This document shows positions 34,301 through 46,100 of a stretch of 64,000 bases of DNA, piece after piece. The notes beneath the pieces are model-generated. The model did no database searches and was not told where the DNA came from. It saw nothing but the letters and a program-made list of their open reading frames with translations. The translations under genes were made by a program, and so were the position numbers. Source of the stretch: Effrenium voratum. Lineage: Eukaryota; Sar; Dinophyceae; Suessiales; Symbiodiniaceae. The DNA is taken from positions 297,633-361,632 of the forward strand of contig CAUJNA010000180.1 in assembly GCA_963377175.1 (NCBI GenBank). Direction: 5' to 3'. Within the stretch, counting starts at the first letter, position 1. The number at the start of each line of letters is the position of its first letter.

Positions 34301-37300
34301 ATGTGTCACAATAGGGGAACCCCACACATGAACACGCATGTTGTTGCTTTTGGCGTCCCTTTACCTGTATTGGTATGTAAAAAGCAAATACAGACACGCA
34401 CACACATGCATTTTCGCAGTGGGCGGTTGTCCCCATGATTGCGGTAAAGCATATTGTATAGACAGCCTAAGCGATGCATTGCCAGAAGTCAGGGCTGATC
34501 CGAGGTGGAAAGAGGGTACCTGGGAGGGTCAGGCCCACTCCTTGTTTGAACAACTGTTGTTTAAACATTGTTTATACATCCACCTTTGGGTGCATCCACG
34601 GCTTTGTTGTGCAACCAATAGCCAACCCTGTGCATGATGGTTTCTTGATAGCCAACAGCCTGCAATGTCACCAAGGTTGCCCAGAAAAAGTGATTGATAC
34701 TGGAATGTACTGGTCAAAACAGAAACAAGACACCACAGGTCTGGGATATGTGTAGACTTTGTCCATCCGATTTTGTCCATCCACAGTATAGGAGGCCTCC
34801 ACAACCATCTCTGAGGCGCAGTGTCTGGCATCTGCTCGTCGATCCACCGGGAGCGCACAGCCATGAAGTCCAGCCAGAAGTCCTTCTTCTGCCTTGGCCG
34901 GTCATATGAAACCGCCCAAAAGAGAAGGAAGATCAGGTGAGATGAGACAAAATAGATGGATGAGATCTGAGATATATTGATGGATAAGTGGGTAGACGGT
35001 AAAACAATTTCGTACCTTCAGGAGCACAATAAGTCCAAAACATGCAATAGGAATTGGATCCAAGTAAAACATCTACATCATGGTGAGCTTGATTTACTAC
35101 CGTTCGGTGAGTTCGCCATAAGCAAGCATAACAAGCTCACCATCAACAAGTAGAACAGGTAGGCAATATAAGATCAGATGCGATAAAACAAGATAGATGG
35201 ATGGATAAACACCAGCTCACAGAGGGAAGCACTTCCAGCGTTCGGTGTACCTTTTGTCCAGCACCACAGTGTGGCTTGCTGCTGCATCAAACTGGAGGTG
35301 TCTTCGGGGCGTGGTAGAAGCAGTTGTTTCATTCTTTCACTGCTTTCCCTGCGCCGAGAGCTCAGCCTGGCAGGTTCTAGGTAAATTTAAGTCATCCGCC
35401 AATGGGAGCACCATGTAACACCTTCTGTACAGGTGTCCCCCATCTGGCCTGTTGAATCCTCACACACAGCGTCGATGGAGAGCTGCTCAACAGTTGATGG
35501 CCAAACAATATCTGGAAGTCATCTCAACTGTGGAAATCCTGCCTCTTTCAAGGAAGATCCACGATCAGGCATCCCCAAAAGCAGTTGTTTGGGGTTCAAG
35601 AGGCAGGAATCGGTCCTCTGAAATGGTTGGTGTCCTTCTGATTTCCCTTTGAATACGAACAAGCAATGGGTCCGAAAACCATTCTGAGAAACTCCCCCCC
35701 CCCAACAAAGGAACAAAGGAGCCAGGATGCCCCACCTCCTTCATCAACGGCAGCTCAGTGATGGCATCTCCGCACACCACCGCCGCAAAGGGATCGTGGA
35801 TCCTGTGGGCCCGAGTCGTAGCATTATCATTTTTACGTCGTTGTGCTGGAAAGCAAAGGGGGCAACCTAACCAACATAAAGGAATTGTGTCATCTACTTT
35901 CACCCAACTGCAAGAGAGCGAGATTGAACATAGTGCAAGCGACCAACAATTACTGATAGTTTACTCCTATACTAGTGACTATTGATTAAAAGCAATCCAC
36001 AACCGATTCTAGTTGGTTAGGCCTATGTAATTAGTAAGTTCCAATGAGTCCCACTGGTTTCTGGTTGGTTATCATCATTGTCCGGCGCAAACTACTTTTC
36101 CAAGGGTGATATCCCTCCTACGTTGGGGGGAATTGGCTCGATATCTACCTGTGTGCGGAGATATAAGAAAGGAACCCTGCTACGCACACAAATACGGCTT
36201 GATCTCTTGATACGTTCACAGCGTTTTCATTTATCCACACAAGGGAGCATGGATCATGGCAGTGTACAATGATACTTAGGGTCACCTCCTACCAGATTTC
36301 AAGGTAGAATCAGAGCTGATTGCTGCTTCTATTTCTGGTTTGGACTGTCACGTTCATGGGTGAGATCGTGTCACCCTAAGGTGAGCTTGCTGTTGTGAGT
36401 GCAGCACTGTCACAGAGGACCCGAAGGTACGAAATCGACTGTGCGAATTACCAACAAGTAGCATAAAATTGATGCTACAAGTACCACACTCCAACGCGAC
36501 ACCCCCATCCCCCCAAATACACCGACCCCACTTTTGGTCTACGTTGGTCTGCCGCAGGAGGGTGTTTGGGGCGTGGTGTCTTTGGGAGGTCATCCACAAA
36601 AACGTGAAGCTAAGCACACTTCTGAATGGCCTGGCCGTGAGGTTTGCGTGAAGAAGAATCTGACACAAGGATCCCGTATCACTGTGTTATCACTGTGTTT
36701 CCGCTCGGAAGTGTGCATGTCTGTGGGAAATAACCCTTTCTGTGATACCAAAGCAAAGTGAGCTGTCCCTACGACTACAATTTTCCACCACCCATGGAAG
36801 TCATGGAAGTGTGGGAACGAGTTGTGCTTGTCCAAAAACGATTCGACTCCGGCTACAGTTGGTTTAAAATGTGTGCCATGTTCAACGCGAATCAGCAAGA
36901 CCGACCCGGGTTCTAAGTCAATTGCTTGGGATGGCTTTTGACTGCTGTGTGTCACAGGAGCGTCCTTGTCCAATTGGCTAAACAAGTGGCCTGAGCCCCA
37001 GTGGCCTGTAAGAACATAGATGTACTTTTGTTAACCAACACATACATATATATATATATACATATGTATATATATATATGCACATACACCTAGAAGCTTC
37101 TATATCATAAATCAAATACACATATTCTGTGAACTGTGTGCGTGAATTTAGTTTATTCATCCCATCACACAAGTGTATTCAAATTGAACGGCCTGCTCAT
37201 CTCGCACGTTCAACAAGCCACGTCAGTTCTGGATAAAATACGACATGTGACCTGTTTCTATCCCACCGATGCTTTGAGCGACAACTATAGGTGCTTGCAA

Positions 37301-39241
37301 GGCCGCCAGTAACACATGCGGTCCAGGAGTTGTCCAAGTGGCTAGAAATTTCAGTGAACCCCTGAACCCCTTTGAACCCCTTTGAAACCCTTTGAAACCC
37401 TTTGAAACCCTTTGAAGCCATTTGAACCCTTGTAGCCAGGCTCCTCGGAATCGGATCTCCGCCCTTCCGTCCAAGGCTCAGCCGCTCCGCCGGCGGCTTC
37501 TGCGACTCTAAGGCCCGCAGCGCACAGGCCTGCGGTTGGTTGTTAGTCTAGTCTTTTACAAAGGGGTTGTTAGTCTAGTCTTTTATAAAGGGGGGTCCCT
37601 TTCGAATCGTCCGAAGAGGGCTCCAAAAATAGGGAAAATCAAAGGGCACCTTGCAAAAAGTCCCAAACTGAAGTGGTCAAACTGGTCCCAAAGGGTCACT
37701 TTCATGGGTGTTCGGTCAGGTCGCAATTATTGTCCTTCAAAACGTCAACTGGTGGCAAAGTGTGTTTGAATATTCAATCAAACACAAGCACAAGGGGGCA
37801 AACACATACAAAAACAATTCGTGATCGAAGCATGGCTAAAGCTGGAACCAGCTGGAACCGTTTGAAGGGTTTCAGCGTCAAATGCCTCACTTCCTGAGTG
37901 GACTGGCCAAAAGAAATGCCTGCACTGTTTGCCAATAACACGGTCCAGACCCATAAGTGACTCAAGTCCAGAAACTCAGGGAGCGAGTTGCCCAAAAGAC
38001 GTTTAGCAAATCCAGCTTTGGGGACCCTTCAGATTGGCGAGCGCAACGGAAGCTATTCACTGGGCTTGCGGTCATGTTCGAACACCAGCCCAAATCTGTG
38101 TGTGTGTGTTGTGCTTGGCGCATCAAACAAATTCATTTGCCAAGTATGTCATAAATCTGATCCTAAAAAGCTTACATCCCCAAACACACACACACACACA
38201 CCCACCCACCCGCCCGCCCACCCACCCACCCACCCACCCACCCACCCACCCACCCACCCACCCACCCACCCACCCACCCACCCAAGCGCGCGCGCGCGCA
38301 CGCACGCACGCACGAACACGAACACAAACACGAACACGAACACAAACACAAACACAAACACAAACACACAACACACACACGCACACGCACACTTACAGTT
38401 CACTTACACAACTCACACACCCACACCCACCCACCAACCCACCCAACCAAGACCCACCCACCCACCCACCCACCCACCCACGCACGCACGCACGCACGCA
38501 CGCACGCACACACACCTTTAGTTTCTTGTTTATTTTGAATTTCGCAGGAACCCGGGGAACCTAAAGGGTTCAACGCCCTGTTTGGAGGAGTCGTCCAGAT
38601 TCATCCAAAGTTAAGAAGAATCAACCACAAAGCAACCAAGACAACATTCGGTGTCCGACAAAGAGCCATTCTTGGGCTTGACCATTTTTGTAGGGAACCC
38701 ACAATCATAAAGATATCTTGAGGGTTGAGTCCGCCACTCAGCTGCAACAAGTTCCAAAACAACAAATTTAGGGGACTTACCACCACGGAAACGGTGGCGT
38801 AAAATCATGGTTACAAATCACATACCAAGTACCCTGGCTATTCAACTCCAAGAAGGTTACACGCCGTCAAAGGTCAACAGCAGGTCAACCCGTTTCGACA
38901 ATAAATCAAATCAAAAGGCTAACACTGCTAAACACTCAAACCATCTCAGGTCAAAGTCATTAAAACGGACAAGGTATTGAATTAATTATACTTCACAAAT
39001 CCAATATCAACATCCTTTCAAGAACAAACCAAACATCAACATCCACTAATAGGTGAATTAGCATCAAAAGGGCCAAAACCGAATCCAACAAATGGAAAGG
39101 CGATGGAAAGGCCGCAGGCAACCAGGACACTCCCAGCGCCGTTGTGGACACCGCCGCACGGCTTGCGTCGTGGTGCGCCACCTCGCGCGGCGCCGCCGCG
39201 TCCCCCTCAGCGCCCGCAGCGCCCGCGCCGGCGTCGGCCAT
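28227..39241 (-). CDS. S-adenosylmethionine-dependent methyltransferase, LCMT/PPM1-like family (PF04072 type), ten exons
   Basis: An apparently intact gene read by joining ten exons in phase (listed separately), about 290-300 codons, the normal length of the family. Family landmarks appear in the right order: STTALG and LRALES with KPP (N-terminal), IHDPFAAVVCG, DFMAVRSRWIDE, the SAM-binding motif LVILGAGLDTRAYRL, VPVYE then VDFKEVL, LSTELWAPQLEAAGF, FLLEG then LTGYLTEPEV, CAGSRMTATFV, and GRFGWRATVAQP. Of nine introns, six begin GC, one GA and two GT; all end AG, usually AG|G. Introns are about 0.5-1.7 kb. Members O-methylate carboxyl or hydroxyl groups (protein phosphatase 2A C-terminus in LCMT1; small molecules in bacterial relatives); the substrate here is unknown. 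No targeting peptide is obvious; the N-terminus is alanine- and acid-rich. The last exon may continue past a further intron. The pattern over all ten exons makes chance very unlikely. Confidence 0.87.
28862..28934 (-). CDS. methyltransferase exon 9 (CAGSRMTATFV)
   Basis: 73 bases after TTTTTCCCCGAG|G: ACAGSRMTATFVGAD, then KENTTSMH and one base of the next codon. GS-M--T is the family's GSR block. Donor GC (GCACC|GCACCT). The opposite strand is also open here but has no partner exons. Confidence 0.8.
29358..29545 (+). repeat. TTAC tetranucleotide arrays
   Basis: TTAC/TTGC repeats interrupted by GGACACGGGGGG and a G-rich block, with a short further piece (TTACTTACTTACGGAC) at about 29,733-29,748. 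They flank the tRNA-like sequence and may be the tail of a SINE. Located in intron 8 of the methyltransferase gene. Confidence 0.75.
29625..29700 (-). repeat. tRNA-like sequence, possible SINE head or tRNA pseudogene
   Basis: Read on the minus strand from 29,700: a GCTTCTG acceptor-like start, an intact A box TGGCCCAGTGG, an anticodon-like arm TCCGT-CTCTGAA-GCGGG (loop anticodon position CTG), and a diverged B box (GGGCTCGGCTC). The T stem and the 3' acceptor half do not pair, so this is not a working tRNA. TTAC repeats lie downstream in this orientation, as in many SINEs. Confidence 0.4.
30207..30268 (-). CDS. methyltransferase exon 8 (LTGYLTEPEVHALLAK)
   Basis: 62 bases behind the strong acceptor GCTTTTTCCAG|G. 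With the G of exon 7 it gives EG then LTGYLTEPEVHALLAK, the conserved EG--YL---V--LL block, and VSQL. Donor GC (CAGTTA|GCCACT). Confidence 0.88.
30589..31010 (+). repeat. tandem repeat of about 65-125 bases (GGGACACTTCAGGGGCAGAC unit)
   Basis: Five units start at about 30,590, 30,672, 30,774, 30,842 and 30,967. Each has CAGCCCGGGACACTTCAGGG, GCAGACCAGGCATCC, AAAATGTGCAAAAACACGAG and an A/CA-rich spacer of variable length; the third unit has lost the middle. Inside intron 7 of the methyltransferase gene. The phenylalanine/valine-rich frames across it are artefacts. Confidence 0.85.
31029..31300. repeat. T-rich and AAT-rich low-complexity sequence
   Basis: TTTGTTT-rich sequence with an uninterrupted T run near 31,099-31,121, then AATAAT-rich sequence around 31,235-31,273. 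No gene seen. Confidence 0.8.
31628..31763 (-). CDS. methyltransferase exon 7 (LSTELWAPQLEAAGF)
   Basis: 136 bases after TTTCCAG|G: AELLKSHMPIARLSS, then LSTELWAPQLEAAGF and FLLE plus G. This is the family's DLST-W--L--AGF block. Donor GC (GGAAG|GCGCCG). Confidence 0.85.
32089..32102 (+). other. spliced-leader-like motif with a three-base gap
   Basis: TAGCCATTTT followed directly by TCAA: the inner part of the dinoflagellate leader with GGC missing. It lies in an intron on the strand opposite to the gene, so if real it is an inserted relic; it may be chance. Confidence 0.25.
32350..32391 (-). CDS. methyltransferase exon 6 (VDFKEVLDAK)
   Basis: It starts after CCTCTTCAG|G and completes the VYE-VD junction that follows motif I. 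VDFKEVLDAKAHCK, then a GC donor (AAA|GCCAAG). Ending seven bases later (AAGG|GCCGCT), with exon 7 starting at 31,759, is equally in phase. Confidence 0.8.
33729..33882 (-). CDS. methyltransferase exon 5 with SAM-binding motif (ILGAGLDTRAYRL)
   Basis: The exon carries AQLVILGAGLDTRAYRL, the glycine-rich motif I of the family, and ends VPVYE before a GC donor (TATGAG|GCGGGA). The acceptor CCAAAG|G at 33,882 is in phase; a second acceptor at 33,855 (GTTAG|A) is also in phase and gives a spacing to exon 4 closer to the family. Confidence 0.9.
34833..34882 (-). CDS. methyltransferase exon 4 (DFMAVRSRWIDE)
   Basis: 50 bases after AGAAG|GAC: DFWLDFMAVRSRWIDE and two bases of the next codon. The VR-R-ID element precedes the SAM-binding motif in this family. 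The chosen donor is GA (GAGCA|GATGCC), set by the phase of exon 5; the acceptor could be six bases further upstream (GGCAG|AAG). Confidence 0.7.
35736..35802 (-). CDS. methyltransferase exon 3 (IHDPFAAVVCG)
   Basis: 67 bases after CCCACAG|G, completing an arginine codon and reading IHDPFAAVVCGDAITELPL then MKE. DPFA is the family's conserved DPxA. Donor GT (AAGGAG|GTGGGG). Confidence 0.85.
37355..37435 (+). repeat. 11-base tandem repeat (TTTGAAACCCT)
   Basis: About seven imperfect copies of TTTGAAACCCT/TTTGAACCCC. Located just downstream of exon 2 in the first half of intron 2 of the methyltransferase gene. Confidence 0.8.
37483..37529 (-). CDS. methyltransferase exon 2 (LRALESQKPPAE)
   Basis: 47 bases after AACCGCAG|G. 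They encode ACALRALESQKPPAE plus the first two bases of an arginine codon. Donor GC (GAGCG|GCTGAG). RALES is the conserved RA-ES element. Confidence 0.8.
38190..38516 (+). repeat. CCCA, CGCA and ACACAA simple repeats
   Basis: CA units, a long CCCA array (to about 38,284), CGCG/CGCA units, AACACA-type units, then a second CCCA and CGCA array (about 38,453-38,512). It lies in intron 1 of the methyltransferase gene. Confidence 0.9.
39131..39241 (-). CDS. methyltransferase exon 1 with start codon
   Basis: ATG at 39,241 follows the pyrimidine-rich GTTCCTTCCCCTCCC; CTTCAAG at about 39,275 is a possible trans-splice acceptor. Thirty-seven codons, very GC-rich, begin MADAGAGAAG and end AVSTTALG before a GT donor (GGA|GTGTCC). 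TTALG followed by four residues and RA-ES is the family's N-terminal signature. Confidence 0.78.
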
Positions 39242-40068
39242 GGCGCGGGAGGGGAAGGAACAGCGCAGAATGCTTGAAGCGGTAAACGGACGAAGTGATA
39301 TAAGACTCATCGACTGAAACTAAATTTGCTCGAAACCGGAGTAGACGACACAAGAAAGCCAGCTGGAGCTTGTAGACAACAATCAAACACATTCAAGCAA
39401 GCTGTTGCAGCATAGTCATAAGGACAGTGCGGTTGGACTGATATCTTAAGGCATGATGGCAATGTGCCACTATGTTCCTGATGGTGATCCTCTTAGGCTC
39501 CAGGGCGGGGGGTGATGTCGAAGGAACAGGGCTGGATTCTGAGGGTGTAACGACCTCAGCTTTCGCAACACATGTGTTGGACAACCTCAAGATGTAAAAT
39601 TACGACAAAAAAGGTCCCAATTGCGAGGCGTTTTGATCACAGATAAGGGAGGGCTAATATCTTTGGTCCAGCCAACCATGCGCCTCGGTGGCTTGGACAG
39701 GCAACTTTACAATCTTTCAAGCTGCTAATATCTGCTAATCTTGAGGTATTGCCAGTATCGCCTAGTCGCAATACTTTGATCCCACCGTTGAAAGCGCTTG
39801 CGTTCTAACCAAGAAGTGCGCATGCTGGCACCTTGACCAAAACTCCTGTCCAGTTTCCTTGAATTGCCTTAATTTGGTTTTCCCCTCCAATATTCTATAT
39901 TCTACAAACAACACAAACGCTGCCCAAATAGGGACCCAGAAAGATGGTTGGAAGTCCTTGGGCCTCTCTTTCAACGCATGTAACATATTTAAAACATTGC
40001 TCCTAGAATTGCGACAACCTCACATTACGTGCAAGCTCTTCTCTTCTTCTCAAGCAAACTGAACAAGC
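39242..40068. other. upstream of the methyltransferase gene; no gene recognised
   Basis: No exon with recognisable content. A possible trans-splice acceptor for the methyltransferase mRNA (CCGCTTCAAG) lies near 39,270-39,280. No repeats of note. Confidence 0.5.
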
Positions 40069-40117
40069 TTTGCAGCTGGGCACGCCCGCCGCGGACTTCT
40101 CGTAGCCCGCCAGCATC
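40069..40117 (-). CDS. candidate exon (MLAGYEKSAAGVPSCK)
   Basis: After TTCCGCTCAG|G, sixteen codons with nearly all third positions G or C, up to a GC donor (TGCAAA|GCTTGT). No domain can be named. It may belong to the second PPR gene or to an unrecognised gene. Confidence 0.4.
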
Positions 40118-43100
40118 CTGAGCGGAAGATGCTCAACAAATAAATTGGGGCGACAAAGGAGACTGACAAATAAATTCGTTGACATAATAGTACTCCTGAT
40201 GCAAAAACAAAACACTTCCCACCAGCTGGTAGGTGATTTATCCTCAGTTTTGTAGGGTTTTCGTTCATAGGAAGGCTTTTGTCAATCAACTATGGATACC
40301 CAAGCAACAAGCGGCCAGGCACAAATCCCCAAGTAACACAGGCCATCACAGACTCTCAACTTGCAATTGCGTCAAGGGCCTAGCCTCTCGAGCAAGGGAG
40401 ATATCAGAACCCTGTCTTTTCCCGCGCAAGAAACTGCAGCGAAGGCTCGTGTTGTAGCTCCTGATGTTGGGTCGAACACCTGACCCAGCTCGCGAGCTCA
40501 ATATGGAAATATTCCCTGATTCTTGATGACTTACTCACTTCTTGAGTGGGGGACAAAACTTCCCCTTGGTAGCAAAATCGGATCACTGTGAACAATCCAG
40601 TCCTGGCCAACTTTTGTGATGGATAGCAACACTATGATGGGCCAGAACGAAGACCCTGGACTTTGTTTGCCACTCATGTCAACCACAGATTGATCAACCT
40701 GGTGGATTATTAGCGGGGGTCTTTGCCCCAACAGTCAAGTAGTCATCCTAAACTGGGACGCCCCCTGTGTATCAACCAGTGGTTGATTGATCCTGGGTTC
40801 TGATGCTAAAAACACCCTAACCAACTGGGGAAGTAAGCTTGAGCGGCAGAGTCAGGAAGACCTGAATTTGAGTTACTTCATGTAGAACTTCCTGCAGTTG
40901 GTGTCTTAGAACCAGGATGTAGGCCGTATCACACATCTGTACAACAAGTAAAAATTGACACTGGGCAATAAAGATACTTACCACGGCCAAAGCCGGAACG
41001 AGCCGGGCGCATGAAACTCCCAGGCCATGGGAAGAGCACCAAAGTCGGTCCGTGGTCGGGCCCTAAAGCGGACAAACTGATGCGCGGGTCTGAAACTTGG
41101 ATACATTCTTTGGCCCCAACAGGGTAGAATTACTTGGTAGTGCTCCCTGTCCAAGTACTTGACACTCTGCTGGCTAATGGACCAATACCCATCTCTCCCC
41201 CATGAAAAGTTATAAGGTTCAAGGCACTCGACTTTAGACATGTGTCAACAGGTTGTGGGAAAAAGGGTCACAAGCCACTGGCCCACTGATAAAACTGTAA
41301 CCCAGCCCCCCAATCCACCAAGTTGGCCACAGCTCCTTGCTTCAAAAGTCTTGGGGGAGTAATTCCGTACGAACATGCAAGAGACATGCGGAAATTGCTA
41401 TAAGTCACAGTGAAATTCAGAGGATACCCAGCAGCTGCAGGGTGCCCATGTCTTGGGAACCCCACGCGACCCAAGAAAAACAAAAGGCACTTTCTGTGTT
41501 ATAGGCTCATTTGGCTTGCAAGCTGATTGACCCCAAACCTCGCGGGGGGTGCAGGGTTCATGAATGTCCTTTGACCGACCGAGTCAACCAGGCGGCTATG
41601 CAACCACAAAGGTTTGGTGCTTCCAGCGCCCAAACCCCAACACTTCCCTCCACTTCCCCTTTTGATTTCCCTGAAACCATCCAAGATGGGGTGCCTTATG
41701 GTAGGAGCCTGTTTGCTGGACCGCATGCGAGCCATTGTGAAGCTCCTGGTGCCCCGTCATGGTTCGCTTACCCGGAATCCTTTCAGGGGCTGTCCAAAAT
41801 CCCATGAAGCGATTTATGACCACTTCCTGATTGAATTTGCCAGCAAAACACAACCTTTTGTCTCCCCAAGTTGAAAGTCCATAAGCTCAGGAAGCCATCA
41901 AATTGGGAGCCACCGCCATGTTTTCCCCTGCCGCGTCTTCGACTCATCGCGCCTTTGTCTGCCTGTGCGATGGTGGCGAGGGTGACTGCAAGCAGTCACC
42001 CCACGGTAGGGGAATGGAAGGAAGCAAATTCATCTGAGCAAAACTGCCATTCCCAAACTGAAAACAAGTAAACACCTAGTAAAGGATCTTCATGACGACT
42101 GGTGGGAGCCAACAAAGCAAAAACACGAAAAACAATCCATCAATTAATATAAGCCAAGCAAACTGCTTTCAAGGTTTTGGCAATGGACGCCTACCGTACC
42201 TGCTCTGCTGCAGGACCCACAGCACTCCTCTATAGTTATCCCAGTGAAACAAGTTCTCAACACCGAATTGGAAAGGGACTTAACATGCAAGCAACGTGAA
42301 ACTGCCATGCGCATCTGACCGAGGACACGCCGTCCAACCAATCTGCCGCAACCGCGCTCCCCCAAAACAGAGGTTGCGAAATGTTGCACCCTTTTCGCTT
42401 AAGATGAGGCTGGTACCAATGGGACTCTTGCTGCTGATGGTTGATAAACCAAACAACAACGACACACACCCACACCCACACACACACCACACACATTTGT
42501 AAACAATGCATTCGGCGGCCAAGCACCAAGCCATGGCCCTTAGGCCCAGGGCCCGGGCCTGCCTCCCGGAGTTGCTGAAGGATTTCTGCGGCGCAGGGCC
42601 ACTGCGCTGCGCGCCTAAGCAAAGCTAAACAACTCGTTGCGGGTTGAGGACATGTTTTTGGTGTGTTGTGTCGATACACACATCAAACAAACAACACACA
42701 CAAACAAAATGGAAGCTCCATGTATTTTGAGTCAAACCCACGTTGGGTTACTGTACAGGAATCCGCTTCAAAAGGCAAGGTTCGCCTTCCGAAGGGGGTG
42801 AACGTGCAATGCTTGTTGGCGGCAAGGTGTCAATGGCATTTTTTGGCGGGTTATGTGTAAAGGTGAACTAGTTCGAGAGGCTGACTAATCAGAGCTCGAA
42901 TTCCTCAAACTTTGTATATACCTCTAATGGCTTGAACAGCGCCAGCCCCATGTGAGTGTACTGTATACACATATGTGTGTACATGTTGCGGGTTGCTCAA
43001 CCCTCCCGCAAGTTAACCTAATTAGCGCTAGATATTGCTATTTCGACATTTGTGAACAAAACTGCTGGTCGTCTTTTTTGCTATGGATGCAGGCGACTTG

Positions 43101-46100
43101 AAGTTCGCCAACATCACATTCACCGTCTATATATCCTATCCGAGTGTGAACCCAGAAGTCAGCAGTCAAAAGCATATTCTCCTGCTCAACCTTGTTGATG
43201 GGGTTGGCCGTAGTCGCATTGGCATCCTGAGGTTAAAGAGCCACCAATTCGTCATGGAACTGGTCAACGACCTCGTTGGCCCAATAATGGAGTCCCATTG
43301 ATTTACAGCTTTACCTTGGTCCTTAGCCCATTGTATGTAGCGCCTGTGGGGAGAGGCCGCAACGTCCAGTTGCTGGCGCCTCACAGCCAAGCATCGCATA
43401 CTCCAAAATTGTCGGATAGACATCTGCCCGGTTGATAGGTTCAGCCATGTCCCACATGTCGGGTATGTGGGGACCAGAGCGCATAGGCGCAGAGGTCACT
43501 CTGGTTTTTAGGACATTTCCTACCTGAATGCTTGGCTCCAACCACTTCCCATTCAGCCTTTGATGCCAACCCACTACATACCAAGAACAAATGTTTACAT
43601 TCCAGAGCAACCCTCTGAATATGAGCTAACTCTCATTCTCTTCACCCGTCGTTCACTTCAGAAATCAGCCTTGAAATCCTCTCTTGGCGCATGCCGCATC
43701 TCCTCAACCGCTCATGGCATGCTCCTGCTGTGACGCCCGTGCCACGTGTGTCCTTCCTCTGCCGCTGCGGCCAATCCCCTGCTCACGGCTCTTCTGATGT
43801 TGCCAGCGCACCTCTCTGACAGCTGGCCCTGAAGACCTGTCCCGACCATCGCCTATTTCCGTAGGATCGTAGTTCTGCTGATGAAGGGCCCTTACTTGTG
43901 GAGTCCTTGATTCAGGTATGTTATGCCAAAACACACTAGTGCTTTACCGACCTCCTTTTGGTGTTCCTTCAGAGGGTCCCACTCTTACCCAACCATTTGG
44001 GTTAAGCATCCTCATGTTGGTGTTCAAGGGGTCCACTTCAAGGTAGAGGTGGAACGACTTGCTTCACATCTTTTAGCGGTACTCTTCCAAGTCCTCCAAG
44101 TCTGCTGAGCTCAAAAACTCTTTTCTGACAGTTTGCCCGAATATTGAGCATTCTGTATCAGCCACGACCATGAAACGCTCAAAGTCAGCCACGACTTCAT
44201 TAGGCTTTCAAGTACCCAGCCACAAACCAATTTTAATTGTTCAGGGCTCTTATAGTACATCAGTGCCCTTTGAGGTTGCCTTGGCCAGGTTCTGAAACCA
44301 AGTTCGTGCAAAGCAGGCTGGCATCTTTTGATTCCACCCAATAAATCATCTGTTCAGGGCACTTTAAAGGTGGGGATCCCCGAAAAGTTGGCTTTTGAGC
44401 CGTTTCCGTTAGTCACCCTCCAGGGGTTGGGGCTGGTTCGGCAATGGATTTGATTCACCCTCAAACCGGCGAGTACGCGAGTTGGGTCCACGGGCCCAAG
44501 GGCGCGGAGCAGAATGTTGTAGCTCACCACGTCTGGCCTCCCGCCAGACACTTTCAGCACTTATGAGCCCAGGTGATGTATCGAACTCCCGTCTCTTGTG
44601 CTTCGTTTAGACATATTCTAAACCCAAACAGTGGCAACAGGCCCCTCCTCTAGGAAGTCAACTATACGTGTATGAAAAGACCCATTTCCCTTCAGTTTCC
44701 ATTGAGCAGTGTTGTAAACCCAGATGCGGCCAAAGAGAAATATCAAATCCCTTCCGCGAAGGCTTCCGCGGAGCTTGTGCGGCATGAAGCAAGAGGTTTG
44801 AAGAGGGAATCGCTTCCGTGTCGCTTCCGCGGATTGAGAAATGGGATTGAAGTTCGTTTTCGCTTCCGCGCGTGAAGGACAACTACAATTCCTTGTTTTC
44901 GTGATTGAATCGTAGCCCTTCCGCGAAGCTTCCGCGAGTACATAAATGAGAAACCCCTTCCGCGAACCTTGCGCGGCGCTTCCGCGATCTGGTAAAAGTC
45001 AATACTTTGAAAACGATATTTCCTCCCGAATACTACTTTCAAGTACAGGGGTTTCAACCCAATTCTGGTTGGCGTTGACATGCTCTAACTGGTGAGACTT
45101 GACAACCCAGTCAAAAGGTGATGTCTAACCATGGCTTAAACTTATATTTGTCCATTCTTCTGGGTCAATGGTTACACAATCTGGAAATAATCAATGCCAA
45201 AGTAAGGGCGTTTGTCACGAGGCGTGGGCACGTTTTGTCCACACATGTCCACACAGTCGGTGAGCTCGTTATTACTTTCATGAAGTCTTGACAGGGTTGC
45301 CTAGGTTTCCCATTAAACGCACACACCCCATCTAGAGGAAGATCCCTCTAAATGGTTCAAAAGGTGATGCTTAAAACTTGCAAGAGGGGCCATAATAAAT
45401 GGAACCCTGTCTTGATGTTGCCTTAAAGCCGGTTTGCCAGCTTACGACCTGATGACAGGCCACACGAGCGCGCTGGATCTTCTATTTTCTCCAAAGCCGC
45501 CAAGGGGGACAAAGGTGGGTCGTGGAAGAGGGCTGCGATGTTTGCTCACCAGCTTGCTCCTGAATGCTGAAATCTTGCTTCTCTTCTTATTCAATCCAAA
45601 TAGACGGACTGATCAGCTCTCAAAACCCTTGCCCAGTTGAGTAAGCAGTTCGTGGCAAAACCAAAGGGTAAATTCCTGAGTGGATTGGCCCAAACAAATC
45701 CACATTTGTTTGCCACCTAAAGTAGGCTTCTCAAGTAAAATCCAAAAAATGAAGGTTGACTTGAGAAGACCGAAGCTATACTCGTTTATGTCGAGCCCGC
45801 AGGCAAGACCGAATGCCAGATCCTGGCCTGTAAGGCCCCCAAGCTTGAGGAAGGCCCGCCGGGCACAGCCGGGTGGGAATCAAACCACACGTCACATGTT
45901 TGTGTCAAGACTAAAGTCCATGGCCCTAACACATGGAAATTTCTTGAAAAAAAGTGAGCTCCTTGTAGAAAATTAGTTCAAAGATGTTTAAAGGGGAACC
46001 AACAGGATTTCAAACATTTTGGGGATTCTCTATTTGATCCGCCGCCAAAATCCAGATGTGCCAAACTGGAATATCGCACCAGCCCTTGCCTTCGAAGGTC

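Noticed and set aside
45811..45900. Possible tRNA T arm (GGTTTGATTCC on the minus strand)
   Set aside because: A B-box-like word only; no A box or anticodon arm at the right distance.
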